This document shows, piece by piece, positions 43,389 to 54,780 of a stretch of DNA of 64,000 bases. The stretch comes from Prinsepia uniflora (Eukaryota; Streptophyta; Magnoliopsida; Rosales; Rosaceae). Position numbers and translations under genes: made by a program. The notes beneath the pieces were generated by a model. It was given only the letters and a program-made list of their open reading frames with translations. It did no database searches and was not told the origin of the DNA. The stretch lies in NCBI GenBank assembly GCA_032719365.1, contig CM064867.1, positions 62,804,136 to 62,868,135 of the forward strand, read 5' to 3'. The first letter of the stretch is position 1, and each line of letters starts with the position of its first letter.

Positions 43389-45821
43389 ATAGTTTGCTCA
43401 TGTTACTCTGAATTCCAGAGTGTAGTTGTCGATGAGCATCATAAGAGGAAAACGCAGGTCGAGGATGTGATGTCTCAATGGGCTACAGTTCGTTATCAAC
43501 CTGATAGTTAGGATGCCGGTACGATACTTAGTAGGATTGAATCGCAGATCATTTTGGTTCTGCACTTGATGCCGGGGTTGCCATAGTTCTGTCGAGGTTG
43601 GCAATGTGGGACCCTACGGAAGGATGAACGTAATAGTACTTTAGAGTTGTGATCATGTGACAGTTAGTTGGGATCGTCTTTCACGATGTCGTAGGATTGG
43701 TTATGTCGACTGATTCGGTGTTGTGACCATTAGATGGTCGGATTTTGTTGAGTTAGTTTGCTATCCTACTAGGAGCAGCCGGGTTCGAGTAACCCTAGTT
43801 GGATTGACCGTAGGATTGGATTGACGTCCTTACGATGTCGAGACCGACCGACGGTCATGTTTGGTCATGTTCGGTCGAGTCATGTCAGTTTAGGTGATGG
43901 GACTGCACTCTGCAGTCAGGGTTGTACTTATCGATTAGACCTAGTTAGTTGTCGTACTACTTTAGTTGTGATGGATTGTTGGTACAACTAAGGTCACAGA
44001 CGACCTAGTAGACGACATTGGTTCAGTTGAGTTACGACTGGTTAGAGTTTGGTTGGACAGGTTACCAGGGTTGGTACTTGTTGATGGAATCCCAGAGTAG
44101 GGATACAGAGTGGTAGTACGGGCGGTTGATTCCATTGGATGCGGAGTCTCGATCATGATGTCTGGTGTTTAGCTCTGCTCGAGTCTGTGGCAGGCACTAC
44201 CACCGAGAGTGGTTGTAGTAACGGTTATTGGGAATCGGGGACGTTCAGGGAACGTTTCTTTTCTCGTATGAGTGGTCAGGGTGACAATGCCCAGAGTTGT
44301 TGGGTACGAGGGAGGCAGAGTTTCTCCAATAAGAGTAGAGCTACGGGATCATCGTTTGGTATGAGCGGGGATCCAGGGTTGTATGTTTTGTACACGGTTC
44401 GTTAATGTTTGTGTGCTGATGCTGAGGTTAGTGCTAGTGTTGGGGATCGTGCTGATACTAGTATTGTGGTTCGTGATGGTATTGGTACTAGTGCTGGTGC
44501 TGGTGCTAGTGATTGTGATGACGATAAGTCATGAGTCGGGATGTGACTCCGTCAAGATGGGTATGTGTTCGGTATCTGTGGTCCGGCAGTAGATCATGGA
44601 AAGAGGTAGACTGGTGATGGACACGTGGTTGATGTCCGAGTGTGTTGGTTCAGATATGGTTGGAACTACGGAATCGAGAAAGATTGCGATTGAGGTGACG
44701 AGAGGAGTGCGGGTTTTCCGCATTGGTAATGGATATTTCGAAGTCATTTTAGGTGACTTCTCAGATTCTACCACGGTAGATGATGGTTGTGTCACCAGTA
44801 CATTGACCGTGTATTTGTTGGTGGACCCGGGATTTGTCTTGGGTCATCGGGAGGAGTAGAGTATATCGAAGTTAGGTGAAGGAGATTTCTCATTTTCTTC
44901 TTGGTGGAAGACGATGTTGGATTACGTGACATGGTGAATGCAATGAGTTTTGGTTGTATTTAGGTAGGATGAGTTTTGATGTCATCGTGTTGGATCATTC
45001 TTGATTTTCCTAGGTGGAATGCCAAGGATCGATACGAGGTAATGGGAGAGAACCCATAGTCTCGGAGTGTCTCGTCGTTGACTGATCTGTTTGGATGTAG
45101 GAATTGGTTAAGGAGTGATGTGACTGACGAAGGATTCATGAGGGTGTAAGACCCTATGATCAGATCTCAAGTGGACTGTTAGCTGAGTGAGTTTGTGTGG
45201 ATCGGGATTGTGATGTTGTGGACTTTGGACGTCGTGACGATTGAGGATTGTGACGTCTATGGTCGGTTGACATAGTTATGGATCTGGATCACGATCTTGA
45301 TGATCCAGATAGGTGGAGAGCATGGTGGAGAGTTTATCGCTTTTACTTGGATGTTTGAGTTGAGGATGATGGGACTGAACTTCTTTTTGAAGTGAATCCC
45401 GTATGGTATATTACTCGAGCAAGTAAGTTTCCGAAGAGGTCGGATTTTGTCAGCCTTAGACATGTGAATGTTGGGGTTTGCTTCCCTGTGAAGTCAATCA
45501 AATGTTATGTATAATCATTGAACAGGTAACCGAAAGGTTCGAATTTGGTGCGTCTCGATAGACGAGAACGAGATTTCGGGTTTTGGAGTTGAATTTCAAG
45601 ATGACGATTCAAGATTCGATTTTGGAACTTGAAAGTGGATTTCTGGATTTGGGTTTGGAATGGTTATTCCGGTTACTAGCTTAAGGAATGATGATTTCAG
45701 ATTCGGATTTGGAAATGGGTAATGGGTTGGAGTATTGATTATGTCTAGTACTGGATTGGACAGATGGACTCCAAACTAGAAACGTGATTGGCTACGACCT
45801 AGGTTGTGGTTGTTGTTATTG

Positions 45822-45848
45822 TGTTGTTGTTGTTGTTGTTGTTGTAGT
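45822..45848 (+). repeat. TTG microsatellite
   Basis: About nine TTG units. Copy 1 has only three or four at the same place (31023-31033), so the tract expanded or contracted after the copies split. Confidence 0.8.
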
Positions 45849-46499
45849 GGACTAGTTGATGGATAGATGTACGTACCTTGTACATTGTTCGAGGTAGGCT
45901 ACCAGGAAGACTTGTGGTGCCTGGTGACGGCATATAGATTATGCCAGTGGTACGTTGGTGAGCGTGCTGGTAGTCGGCTTAGTTCCGATACCATTAGATT
46001 AGTTGAGGTCGTTAACTGGACATTAGATACTGTGCACTGGGTCATAGTAGTTATGACGGGTCCAGTTACACACATGTCGAGTGTTTGTTGGTATACGTAT
46101 ACTCAGGTTGAGTGTGTTGGTGGTTAGTATAACCACAAGTGGGTATGGTGTCAGTTTTCGACTGGCGACTGTGAAGTGGTGACAGTTTGTCAGATGTTTC
46201 AGCCTGGATCGATTAGTGAGATTTGGTGACTCCCAGTGGGAGTAGATATCAGGATAGTTTGGTGATTGAGTAAGGAACCTTTGAGTTGTTTGTGTCAACG
46301 AAATGGTAGATTTGACAAGTGGTGTTAATTCGGAACATGTGGTTTTTATCATTCGACGTGGTCGAATGTAGTCGATGCGACGTGAGTATTAGTGGTACGT
46401 TTGGGTGCAGACAAGTTTTGTGTTGACTAGTGGGTGTACTAGTGTACACGTGTGTAAGATTGGATTTAATTTCAACTAGGTGGTTGTGGAATCTGGATA

Positions 46500-46596
46500 G
46501 TTGGAATTTCGAGAACGAAACTAATTAAGGAGGGAAGAACGGTTGGAATTAGGTCGGTTGGAATTTCGAGGAAGAAATTAATTAAGGAGGGAAGGT
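46500..46596 (+). repeat. Duplicated polypurine-tract segment
   Basis: 'ttggaatttcgag-a-gaaa' plus 'aattaaggagggaag' occurs twice, the second copy directly before the 3' LTR. Copy 1 has it once (31727-31765). Confidence 0.75.
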
Positions 46597-47076
46597 TGTA
46601 ATGACCCGTCCCGAATTCTTGGATTAGATTAGTGAGTAATCCTGATTAGTGAGGTTAATCCGTAATTAGTTGGGCGAAATCGGACGAACGATGCAAAATG
46701 ACCATTTTGCCCCTAGGCGTGGGCAAAATGTTGACTTTTCGTTCTAATTGTCAAATGGGCTTTGACCGATGACCGTGACGTAGTACGGGACGTCACGAGT
46801 TCATAGACAGGTGACACGTTCAATTCCGACATTCAAGGAAAAAGCTATGACGTTCGGAAGTTCAAGGGTACTTTGGTAATTTGGTTTAAAAGGGGTAAAT
46901 AGTTTACTTTTGGACCGGGAGGTCCGATGGTTGAGGGCAGAGGACCGTTACGTAGATCGGGACGATACGAATCCGTAGATAGGCGACACGCTGAAATCGG
47001 ACTTCAAACGGGGAAGTTATAGGTCACGGAAGGTCGATTTCACTAATGACTTGGCTTATTCTGACTGGGCAGATAT

Positions 47077-49236
47077 TTTCCGCTTTCCGAAATCCGATTA
47101 TAACACCGAAAACCTTGATCATCGAAATCACGTTCCAAAATCCATTTATAATCATTGAAAACCATTTATCATTGAAATCCCAAAACCATAGCATCATAAT
47201 CAGAAATCCACCTTTCCTCGTAAAACTTGTCAAATACGTTATTCTCGAAAACCATGCAATTATGTAAAACCAACATAACATATTCAACATTCATGAAATC
47301 ACATGTAAAACCATAAAACAATTATAGAAAAACAGTTATGCATGCTCAATTATAGAGAAGGGGTTCACTCACAGTACCGAGCCCTCAATCGCGTCTCGAA
47401 CGTCCCGTACGTTCCTCTGCTTCCTCGGGAAGTCTCGATCCTGTCAACAACCGCCAAAGTACGTTACTAACACGTCTACGGAAGTCCACCTAATTTTCCC
47501 CAAAAATCTCCGGGTCCTAAACATAACGAACAGGAGCCCTAAACCTTCACCCTCGCGGAACTAATTTCAAACGTCGTCCGATTAACCCGAAACCAATCTC
47601 ATTAGACTCGTCACAACTCCTAGAACAAAAACTATATTGACAACTTCCTCAAGAACCACCGCACGAGCCCCCACGCGCCGCCCAAAGTGGCTGCACGTGG
47701 GCCTCACGCGCCAGCTACAGTACCATCGTCTTCCTCGAGTCGACCAGGTCGAACCGGCCTCTGCAAGTCGAACCGGCGAGGACGGTTCACCGCCGTACCT
47801 GCACCAAAACACCTCCTTTCTTCACCAACTACTTCGTCCAGACCTAAGCTATCCATTCCTATACTCCAAACACCTCGACTCAACCTAAAACCGGTCGACT
47901 CAAGCTCGAACAGAAACCCAAAACTGTCCCCTGTTTTCTACTCCGGCCACCCAGGTCTTCCCCCGCCACGGAAACCACCGTAGACGGTTCCTAAGGACCT
48001 AAGAAGTCGACTAGGACCAACCAAAACCCTTGACTCGTACTCTAAACCCGCGACTCAATGTTTGAACCCAGACTGAAAAATAGAGGATGCCGTGTATCCT
48101 CCGTCGTCCAGGACTCCGCCGTGCACTCCCCGTCACGGCTGCACAACCAGCAGCTATCCAGGACCATACTGAGTCCCCTAAACCTCACTAGACTCCTCGA
48201 TTCAACCCCAAAAGCCACGACTTTTGATTTGAAAATCTACGGCAAAACAGAGCACAGAGAGGAAAGAAGAAAGATTACCTGCGGTCGATCGCCGCCGTGA
48301 GCTCCGCTGGGGCTAGTCGACTCCTCTCACCCCTCACGACACCACCACGAGTCCAATTGCACCGTACACGGTCACACTGCCACCACAAGCTCTCACCTCT
48401 TCTCTGTTTTCTCTTAGAACTCAAACCTCCCACTCTTATTTCCTTCACAATCCTCACTCTCAAATCACTCACCACTTTCCTCCCTTCTCTCAGTCACTCT
48501 CACAACTCACCAACCTCTCACCCACACACTCAATCGATCAATTCCTCCCCCAATTTCACTCTCTGTTTCTGTTCTTCTCTCTGGTCGAACAAGAACGAAC
48601 ACACACGGGCACCCCAAATAATTGGGACCGTGCACACGCCTAGAAGCCACTAGGCCCTTGCCACACGTCACAATCCTCTCCTCTCCCTCACAAATGTCTC
48701 AATCTCATCCCTCCATTTGTCCCTCTCTTTTGCACAAATCCCAAATGCAAACGACCAAAATTCCCTTCCTTTTAAGCCAAAATTACGATCTTGCCACTTC
48801 CTTTCTAGACCTGTAACTCACATATCGTAAGTCCGATGAATACGTGCCGCCTGTCATCGAACTCGGGACGACGTGATCTATCTAACCATCCTAAGTCAAC
48901 GTACCAAAACCCAATCGTATGAAAAGTAAACTTTTCCCCCTAATTTAACCAAATTACGGTTATGCCCTCAACCTTCCGAACATCATAACTTCCTCCTCGG
49001 ATGTCGGAATCGGGCGTGCCACCTGCCTACAGATTCGTGACGTCCTAAACTACGTCCTGGTCATCGGTCAGAAACCAATTGACCGCCCGAACTAAAAGTC
49101 AACTTTTTGGCCAAACTAGGGGCAAAATCGTCATTCTACCCTAACGAACTTATCGGGACCACCTAACCCCCGATTAAGCTCACTAATCTTGCCTTAAACA
49201 CTTCCTTAACCCTAATTCCCGGGACGGGTCGTTACA
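47077..49236 (-). mobile_element. Inverted LTR of second subfamily, 3' truncated
   Basis: The right edge is GGGACGGGTCGTTACA (49221-49236), the LTR start on the minus strand. The interior matches the solo LTR 36192-39128 in antisense ('tgcatgctcaatt' at 47339, 'gcccaaagtggctgca' at 47680). Its last several hundred bases are missing at 47077. No target duplication was found. Confidence 0.75.
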
Positions 49237-50358
49237 CTCATCCCATTGGTCAATTCCCCTAAATTGTTGATCTACATAATTAAATATTATTATAATTATT
49301 TTTTTATAATTAATCCATCTATCACTCAATCCTAGCCCTCCATCTATTTTCATCTCTCAATCCTCACCATTCATCTAATCCTCCTCTCTTTCATCTGATC
49401 ATCATCAGATAACATCTTCACTCTTTTTCTCTTAAACCAAACATCATTTTTCATTCCTCCAGAAGCAACCCGAGCACCACTCCCCTCCATGAACACCCTC
49501 CAAACCTCATTAGTGGGACTTGGTATATGAATGAGAATGTGAGGGTGAGGAGAGACGATGAGGATGTGACTGTCAGGGAGAACCACCGTGGACCGTGGCC
49601 GGAGATACCCAAGAAGGTATATTTTGGTTTTAAAATTGAAACTTAGTTTTTGTTGGTCTTCAACCGAAACTAATTTTGGGTATTGCTTCTGGGGGTCTGG
49701 GGAGAGAAATGGGATGGTTTTCGAGTGCTTGGACGGCCGGGAAGCACGGCGGAGGGAGGTTGCAGCCGCCATCCACCATTTTCCAACATGGAGGTATGAT
49801 TTTCACGGTTACTCTTGTGTTTTTAATAACTAAAGAGGTAGGAAATAAGATTAGGAAGCTTTAGGGATTAAAATGGGAAAGAATCCAGACCGGTTCGACC
49901 GGTCCAGGAACCAGAGAACCCGGTTCAGTCTCTAGGGAAGACAATGAATAGTGCTTGTGCGTGGGCTCAAGTGCAGTGGCTTCTCGTGGCCCGTGTCTCA
50001 TCTTTTGGGATTTTTTTTCAACACATGAAATCATCTATTCGATGTAACGAAGATTTTGGGACTGGTTTCGTGTCGATCGGACATCGTTTCGATGGGTTTC
50101 GGGGTGTCCGAAGGTTTAGGATTGGGATTAAAAATAGTTAAAAATTCCAGAAAATTACGGGGCTTTAGTGAGGGGTTATTTAAGTAGTTAGTAACCCTCT
50201 AAAGTGATTTGGACAGGTTTGGGACTCCCGGTGACAGTGATTGGCTAGGGAGAGCCGTATGGCACGCATATCGAGGCGGCAGCTCGGACGGTCAGTGAGT
50301 GGACCTTATTTTCTAAATTGGTGCATGCATAAATGTTTATTATATGTTTGAATACTTG

Positions 50359-50396
50359 TTTAGGGTTTAGGGTTTAGGGTTTAGGGTTTAGGGTTT
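50359..50396 (+). repeat. Interstitial telomere repeat, five TTTAGGG units
   Basis: (TTTAGGG)5 plus TTT is perfect. It replaces roughly 100 bases present at the same LTR place in copy 2's own 5' LTR (about 41918-42002). The right junction 'gggtttgtac' matches the native flank 'cgggtttgtac'. Confidence 0.92.
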
Positions 50397-51732
50397 GTAC
50401 TTTCTATGATGTTCTAAATGAAATGGATTTGGATTTCCAAAAGGATAAACTCAAGTATGAGACCCATTGGTTTTGCCTCGGACATATGACTATTTACGAC
50501 CTATGGGTCTGAATCGTGGTCACGGCGAGTGCTATGTGCATGGAGACCGACGATACGACACTCGCCTCCGGACTAGGATATGTTCCTTTCGGAGAGGTCA
50601 CGATGTAGGATATGTGGTCGAGCAGCCGATGGTGGCTCAACTTCGGAATGTTGACGGTTCATGGTATCGATCTGTGATGAGTGCACCATGATCTTGTGGT
50701 GGTCGCGTCAGTTGATTCGTTCACGGCAACATACCAGGATTGAGGGCGGTTCTGGATGGATGGTTACACGCATCACTACGATCGGAGTCGTGACTGACCC
50801 TGAGATATCGGGTCTGGGACCCTAATGGATTTCCAGGTTCATGACGGTTTATGGGAACCGGCATGAACCCTTGGAAGGTTTTTATGATTCATGACGGTTT
50901 ATGGGAACCGGGCATGAATCCTTTGAAAGGTTTTATGGATGATTTTGTTATATATATTTATATATATATTAATATACATTCCTTTACTTAAATCTATCTC
51001 ATCCGGGGACGGTCCTTGACTTGGGTGGACCCCGAAGTAGTCACGGAGCACCGACTGAGTGGAGTCGCCCCCTAGTTGGGCTCCTTACTCAACAAGGCTT
51101 GTACTATAACCTCAGGGTGGGTCATTGGTCTACGAACATTGACCTTGAATCCTGAAATACTTGGGTTGAGACCCCGGGTAGCACGCGCGTAGCTTTGGAA
51201 ACCATGACAGGATTGGTTGTGTGAATTATATGTATGTATGATATATGATATGTGATATACGATATATTATATGTGATGTGTATAGGTTTTGGGCTGAGTC
51301 CCGTATGGAATTGGGCAGTGGCCCGTATGGTTGGTATCTTTATGGATTTGGGCCAACAGCCCGTATGATTGGTTCTATATGGTTCTTTCGGTTATGGCTT
51401 TGGGCTTAGTTCCCATATATGATTCATTTGGATAAATCGTTTTCGAATGCCTGCATGCTTTTTAGTGAAAGGTACAAATGTTTCGATAAAATGCTTTTAT
51501 AAACTCCTTGTTTTGTCCACTCACAGCTTTTAATGTTTTGACTGCCCTTCAGGTTGAGAGCGGATGCGGACTGTAGCAGAGAACGAGATATCACATACCT
51601 TCTCCGGATCCTGGAGTACTCTGATAGCCCGAGAGGGCAAAGGTTGGAAATATCCCTTGTCTGACACTTCGTGTCAGACGGGTGCAGGGTCGTCCCGCAT
51701 TAATCCCGGGGGGATTGAGACGGGTCCTGTCA

Positions 51733-51939
51733 TTGAAATATCCATTACTCAATTCTCGAACCTCGCTCGAGACAATGAGGCTTGTCGATCTCACCTGTCA
51801 TCCACACCAGTGCACTTAGAACCAAGTCTGACATCTTTGCTTAGTTGTACCAATCTCAAATCTTCTGTCACTAGCGGTCTCCCTCCATCATTAATAACTA
51901 TGACGAACCATCATGTCCAGCGTGTAACTCATCGACTCT
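51733..51939. other. Short unassigned segment
   Basis: It lies between the LARD copy 2 end and a Cassandra fragment. I see nothing recognisable. Confidence 0.3.
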
Positions 51940-52105
51940 TGTAAGAACCGTGTGTTGGGAAGAACGATGAACAATCCCACATCACTCGGGGAGGGAAAGC
52001 TGAAGTGCCTTATATGTGTGAGCACATATCTATCTAGCACGATGCCTTTTAAGAGCTCAGTGGCTTTGAGTTCGTTTGGAAATCCAAAGTTAAGGGGTCG
52101 TGTCA
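51940..52105 (+). mobile_element. Cassandra LTR remnant, internally deleted
   Basis: It starts TGTAAGAACCGTG and continues through 'cccacatcactcggggagg' into the 5S-like box A (AAGTTAAG at 52087-52094). It then jumps to a 'ggtcgtgtca' LTR end, losing the rest of the 5S-like module. Confidence 0.7.
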
Positions 52106-52112
52106 GCGTTTC

Positions 52113-52643
52113 TGTCACGAGCTCCCAAAAAGCCTCGTGCTAGATAGGTGTGTGCCTACACCTTTAAAGCACACCACTATTCCCCTCCCATACCATTCCC
52201 ATCGTAGGAATGTGGGATCGTTCACTGTTCCCTCCAAGACACTGGTCTTACAATCCGCCACCCTTAGGGCCCAGCGTGCTCGTTGCCACACTTCCCAGTC
52301 GGGCTCTTGCTCTGATACGATTCTGTCAAGACACGACCCTCCTCGTTCAGAACTTGACTCTAGCATGATATTGTCCACTTTGGGCCTCCTCGTCCTCACG
52401 GTTTTGTTTTGGGGAGCTCACGGTGCAACTTCACAGGGGGTCACCAATCATGGAATTGTACCAACCTAAACTCGCTTAACTTTGGAGTTCCCAAGAAATC
52501 CAAAGCAGTGAGCTCCCAAAAGGCCTCGTGCTAGAGAGGTATGTGCCTACACCTTTAAGGCAAACCGCCATTCCCCTCCCTGACCATTCCCCTAGTAGGA
52601 ATGTGATATTGTTCACTCTTCCCTCCAAGACACGAGTCTTACA
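52113..52643 (-). mobile_element. Cassandra element, minus strand, one LTR shortened
   Basis: The left LTR (52113-52252) lacks its 5S module. The core (52253-52323) has an antisense primer-binding site GCTCTGATACGA (52309-52320). The right LTR (52324-52643, 320 bases) keeps one 5S-like module (52422-52483). No target duplication was found. It lies head-to-head with the remnant at 51940-52105. Confidence 0.8.
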
Positions 52644-52835
52644 ATTTTCCACAAATTGACTACATCTTCTAAGCTGATACCACATGACAGATGCTACTCA
52701 AATGACGTTTTGTAACTCAGACTGACCTTTCTCTTCTTTTCAGTCTACAATTCTGACACTTTCCAAAATGGTCACCGCTTGACAACACCACCTTAGTATC
52801 AGAGTACCAAATGTAAAACTCACTCAACCTGTGGG

Positions 52836-52933
52836 TACACCATCCACGTCTCACTCTACCTGTGTGTAACTGGACCACATCAAATACATGCCCAGTAGTG
52901 TTAACACAGGCAGAGTGAGATATGGATGGTGTA
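52836..52933. repeat. Inverted repeat, 30-bp arms, 38-base loop
   Basis: Arm 1 (52836-52865) holds CCATCCACGTCTCACTCT then CCTGTGT. Arm 2 (52904-52933) is its imperfect reverse complement, with about four mismatches. Confidence 0.75.
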
Positions 52934-53009
52934 TGGGACTTACCAACCATCGACCAAACTGATCTAGTCAATGGAAAAGAAGGGGGGGTTAAGTGAGTAT
53001 CGATAGTGG

Positions 53010-53113
53010 TGGTAGGGTGGTGACTGAGTATGGCAAGGGGTGGTACCGAGAAACATGGAGAAGGACATGGACCACACCACTCGGCCTAGCGGTAGGGTGG
53101 TGACTGAGTATGG
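53010..53113. repeat. Direct repeat of about 24 bases
   Basis: GGTAGGGTGGTGACTGAGTA then TGG occurs at about 53012 and 53091, about 79 bases apart. Confidence 0.8.
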
Positions 53114-53530
53114 ACTAGGGGTATGAGTGGATACCCGTTCCAAACATATCCTCAAAGTATCAGTCACTAGGGGTAGTCCCGTCCTACTACCAAATCATCC
53201 TCTCCAGACCAATCCACTTCCGATCATTTCCAACCATCACCTGCCTGGCCTTCGCGTTGGTCGCATCACTTGGGGACTTCTCCATACTCAATACCATCTA
53301 TCCCTACCATACTCAGTACCACCTATCCTCATACTCAGTACCACGTCAATGGGCCATACGTAACCCATAACTCAGAATGCCCCCTCTGGCATCCACCAAC
53401 TGACCCCAAAAGTCAACAGTCTCAACCGTCCACCTCGCCTCCTACCATCACTTCAGTCAACCACCACTCCTCCTTAGGTCGTGAGCAGTCAAATAATATT
53501 TCTGTGTGTCCTTGCGAAGACCACTGCCTA

Positions 53531-54780
53531 AATAGTTAAATACAGAAATACCATTTCATAAATACAATAATTCATGTTTACCAAATACCCATCCTCGGCA
53601 TCCCAGATCCCTAGCGTCCTAGACGCTTGACGTCTCAGACATCATATCTCACGGTCTAAGCAACGTGTGCTGCCCGGGGTCTCTTCGGGTCAATCTCTGA
53701 CATCCCAGATGTCTGACGTCCCAGAAGTCTAATCATAGCAATCCTACTTTTGAGTCACTATACGGTCCAGTCGCCGTGACTTTCCTAGTGTCCCAGACAT
53801 TTGAATAAGACCATCCATGTTTCCCCAAATAAGGATGGTATATGGAAAACAACTTTATAAAATCATTTCAAAACATCTTAAAAGGGCCATGCCTGGAACT
53901 TTCATAAAAACTATCATAAATCCAAAAATCTGATTTCTCAAATCCAAATCCATTTGGGGTCTCCGAACCCGAAATCACATTTTATAAACCACAAATGGGA
54001 CTCATGCCCGCTATTGCAACCTACTGGGCCTCTAGCCCGATCATGTAAATCAAATGGGTCTCAGCCCGATATCTCATTAAATCAAATGGACTCCAAGTCC
54101 GATAGTTTCCAAACCAAATGGGTCGCATGCCCGATTTCCATGTTTCCAAATCCAAAACCATTCTTTCAAACTGTCTTGGAAATACCAACACGTAAAAATA
54201 CTGTATAAAACCATAAACCTCGAAATACGTGCAAATATGTAAATCATAATCATAGAAATCACATATCCAAAACATATAAAATAGTTATGCATGCATCACA
54301 TTTAGAAAATAAAAGTCCACTCACAGACCGTCCTAGCTACCTCCTCGATACGCGTGTCATAACCTTCCCTGAGGCTACTCCATCATCTCCGGGACTCTAG
54401 TCTTGTTCAAATCATACTCGAAGGTCACTAAATATCTATACAAGTCTATAGTATAAAACCCCAAAACTCTCAGAAAAGTCAACGTGTCCCGGACACGTTT
54501 CCTGAGATGAAAAACCTAAATTTGACCAACCTAATGATCTCTGATTGACCCAAAATCACCACCATTGGATCCAGATCATCGAAACCCTTCGAATGACACT
54601 GGTCCCATATTAAATATTTGCGCTCACGTGCCCCCACGTGCATAGTCAACACAAAAGTTAACCTTAAAAAAGTCAACGCTACTAACGTTCGCAAAGTCAA
54701 CGCTAACATCAACGGTCAACAGTCAGCACTGACATCATCGCTGACGTCAGCATGACGTCATCTGTCAACTCTGACAGCCT
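53531..54780 (-). mobile_element. Antisense LTR central fragment
   Basis: It runs from the 'ttcataaatacaataattca' block through 16-base repeat remnants (53698-53730), GGGC-type units (53885-54140), ATGCATGCATCA (54287) and the antisense 'gatcgacc'-type block to 54780. Both LTR ends are missing. Confidence 0.75.

Larger units (their letters stand above)
43374..46596 (+). other. Non-coding internal region of LARD copy 2
   Basis: It follows copy 1 in order throughout. The readable stretch at 44419-44535 gives ADAEVSASVGDRADTS and then a Gly/Ala/Asp-rich tail ending CDDDKS. An 87-codon open frame (44596-44859), including GYFEVILGDF, aligns in position with copy 1 but is broken there. I assign no function. 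Confidence 0.55.
41766..51732 (+). mobile_element. LARD copy 2, 5' truncated, with nested LTR
   Basis: 5' LTR 41766-43373 (first half missing), internal region 43374-46596, 3' LTR 46597-47076 continued at 49237-51732. The two LTRs share private features: the terminus CCTGTCA, the 'gatatatgatatgtgatat' tract (42883-42923 and 51238-51280) and a split TA tract, so they are a pair. The internal region is collinear with copy 1 and equally lacks coding motifs. No target duplication can be tested because the left end is lost. Confidence 0.82.
46597..51732 (+). repeat. 3' LTR of LARD copy 2, split by inverted LTR
   Basis: It starts TGTAATGACCCGTCCC at 46597, runs to about 47076, and resumes at 49237 with 'ctcatcccattggtcaattc', the block expected next after a short loss. 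It ends at 51732. It carries the telomere-repeat patch at 50359-50396. Confidence 0.8.
52644..53530 (-). other. Diverged region, possibly antisense LARD interior
   Basis: Short stretches such as 'ggtcaccgcttgacaacacc' and 'actcactcaacc' resemble the reverse complement of the LARD interior near 31290-31370. Most is too diverged to align by eye. It contains an inverted repeat (52836-52933) and a direct repeat (53010-53035 with 53090-53113). Confidence 0.35.

Noticed and set aside
44596..44859. Possible novel protein of 87 codons in the LARD copy 2 interior
   Set aside because: The matching frame in copy 1 is broken and no domain is recognised. It is kept only as part of the shared-frame observation.
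45822..45848. TTG tract as coding poly-residue repeat
   Set aside because: It lies in a non-coding interior and its length differs between copies; it is a microsatellite.
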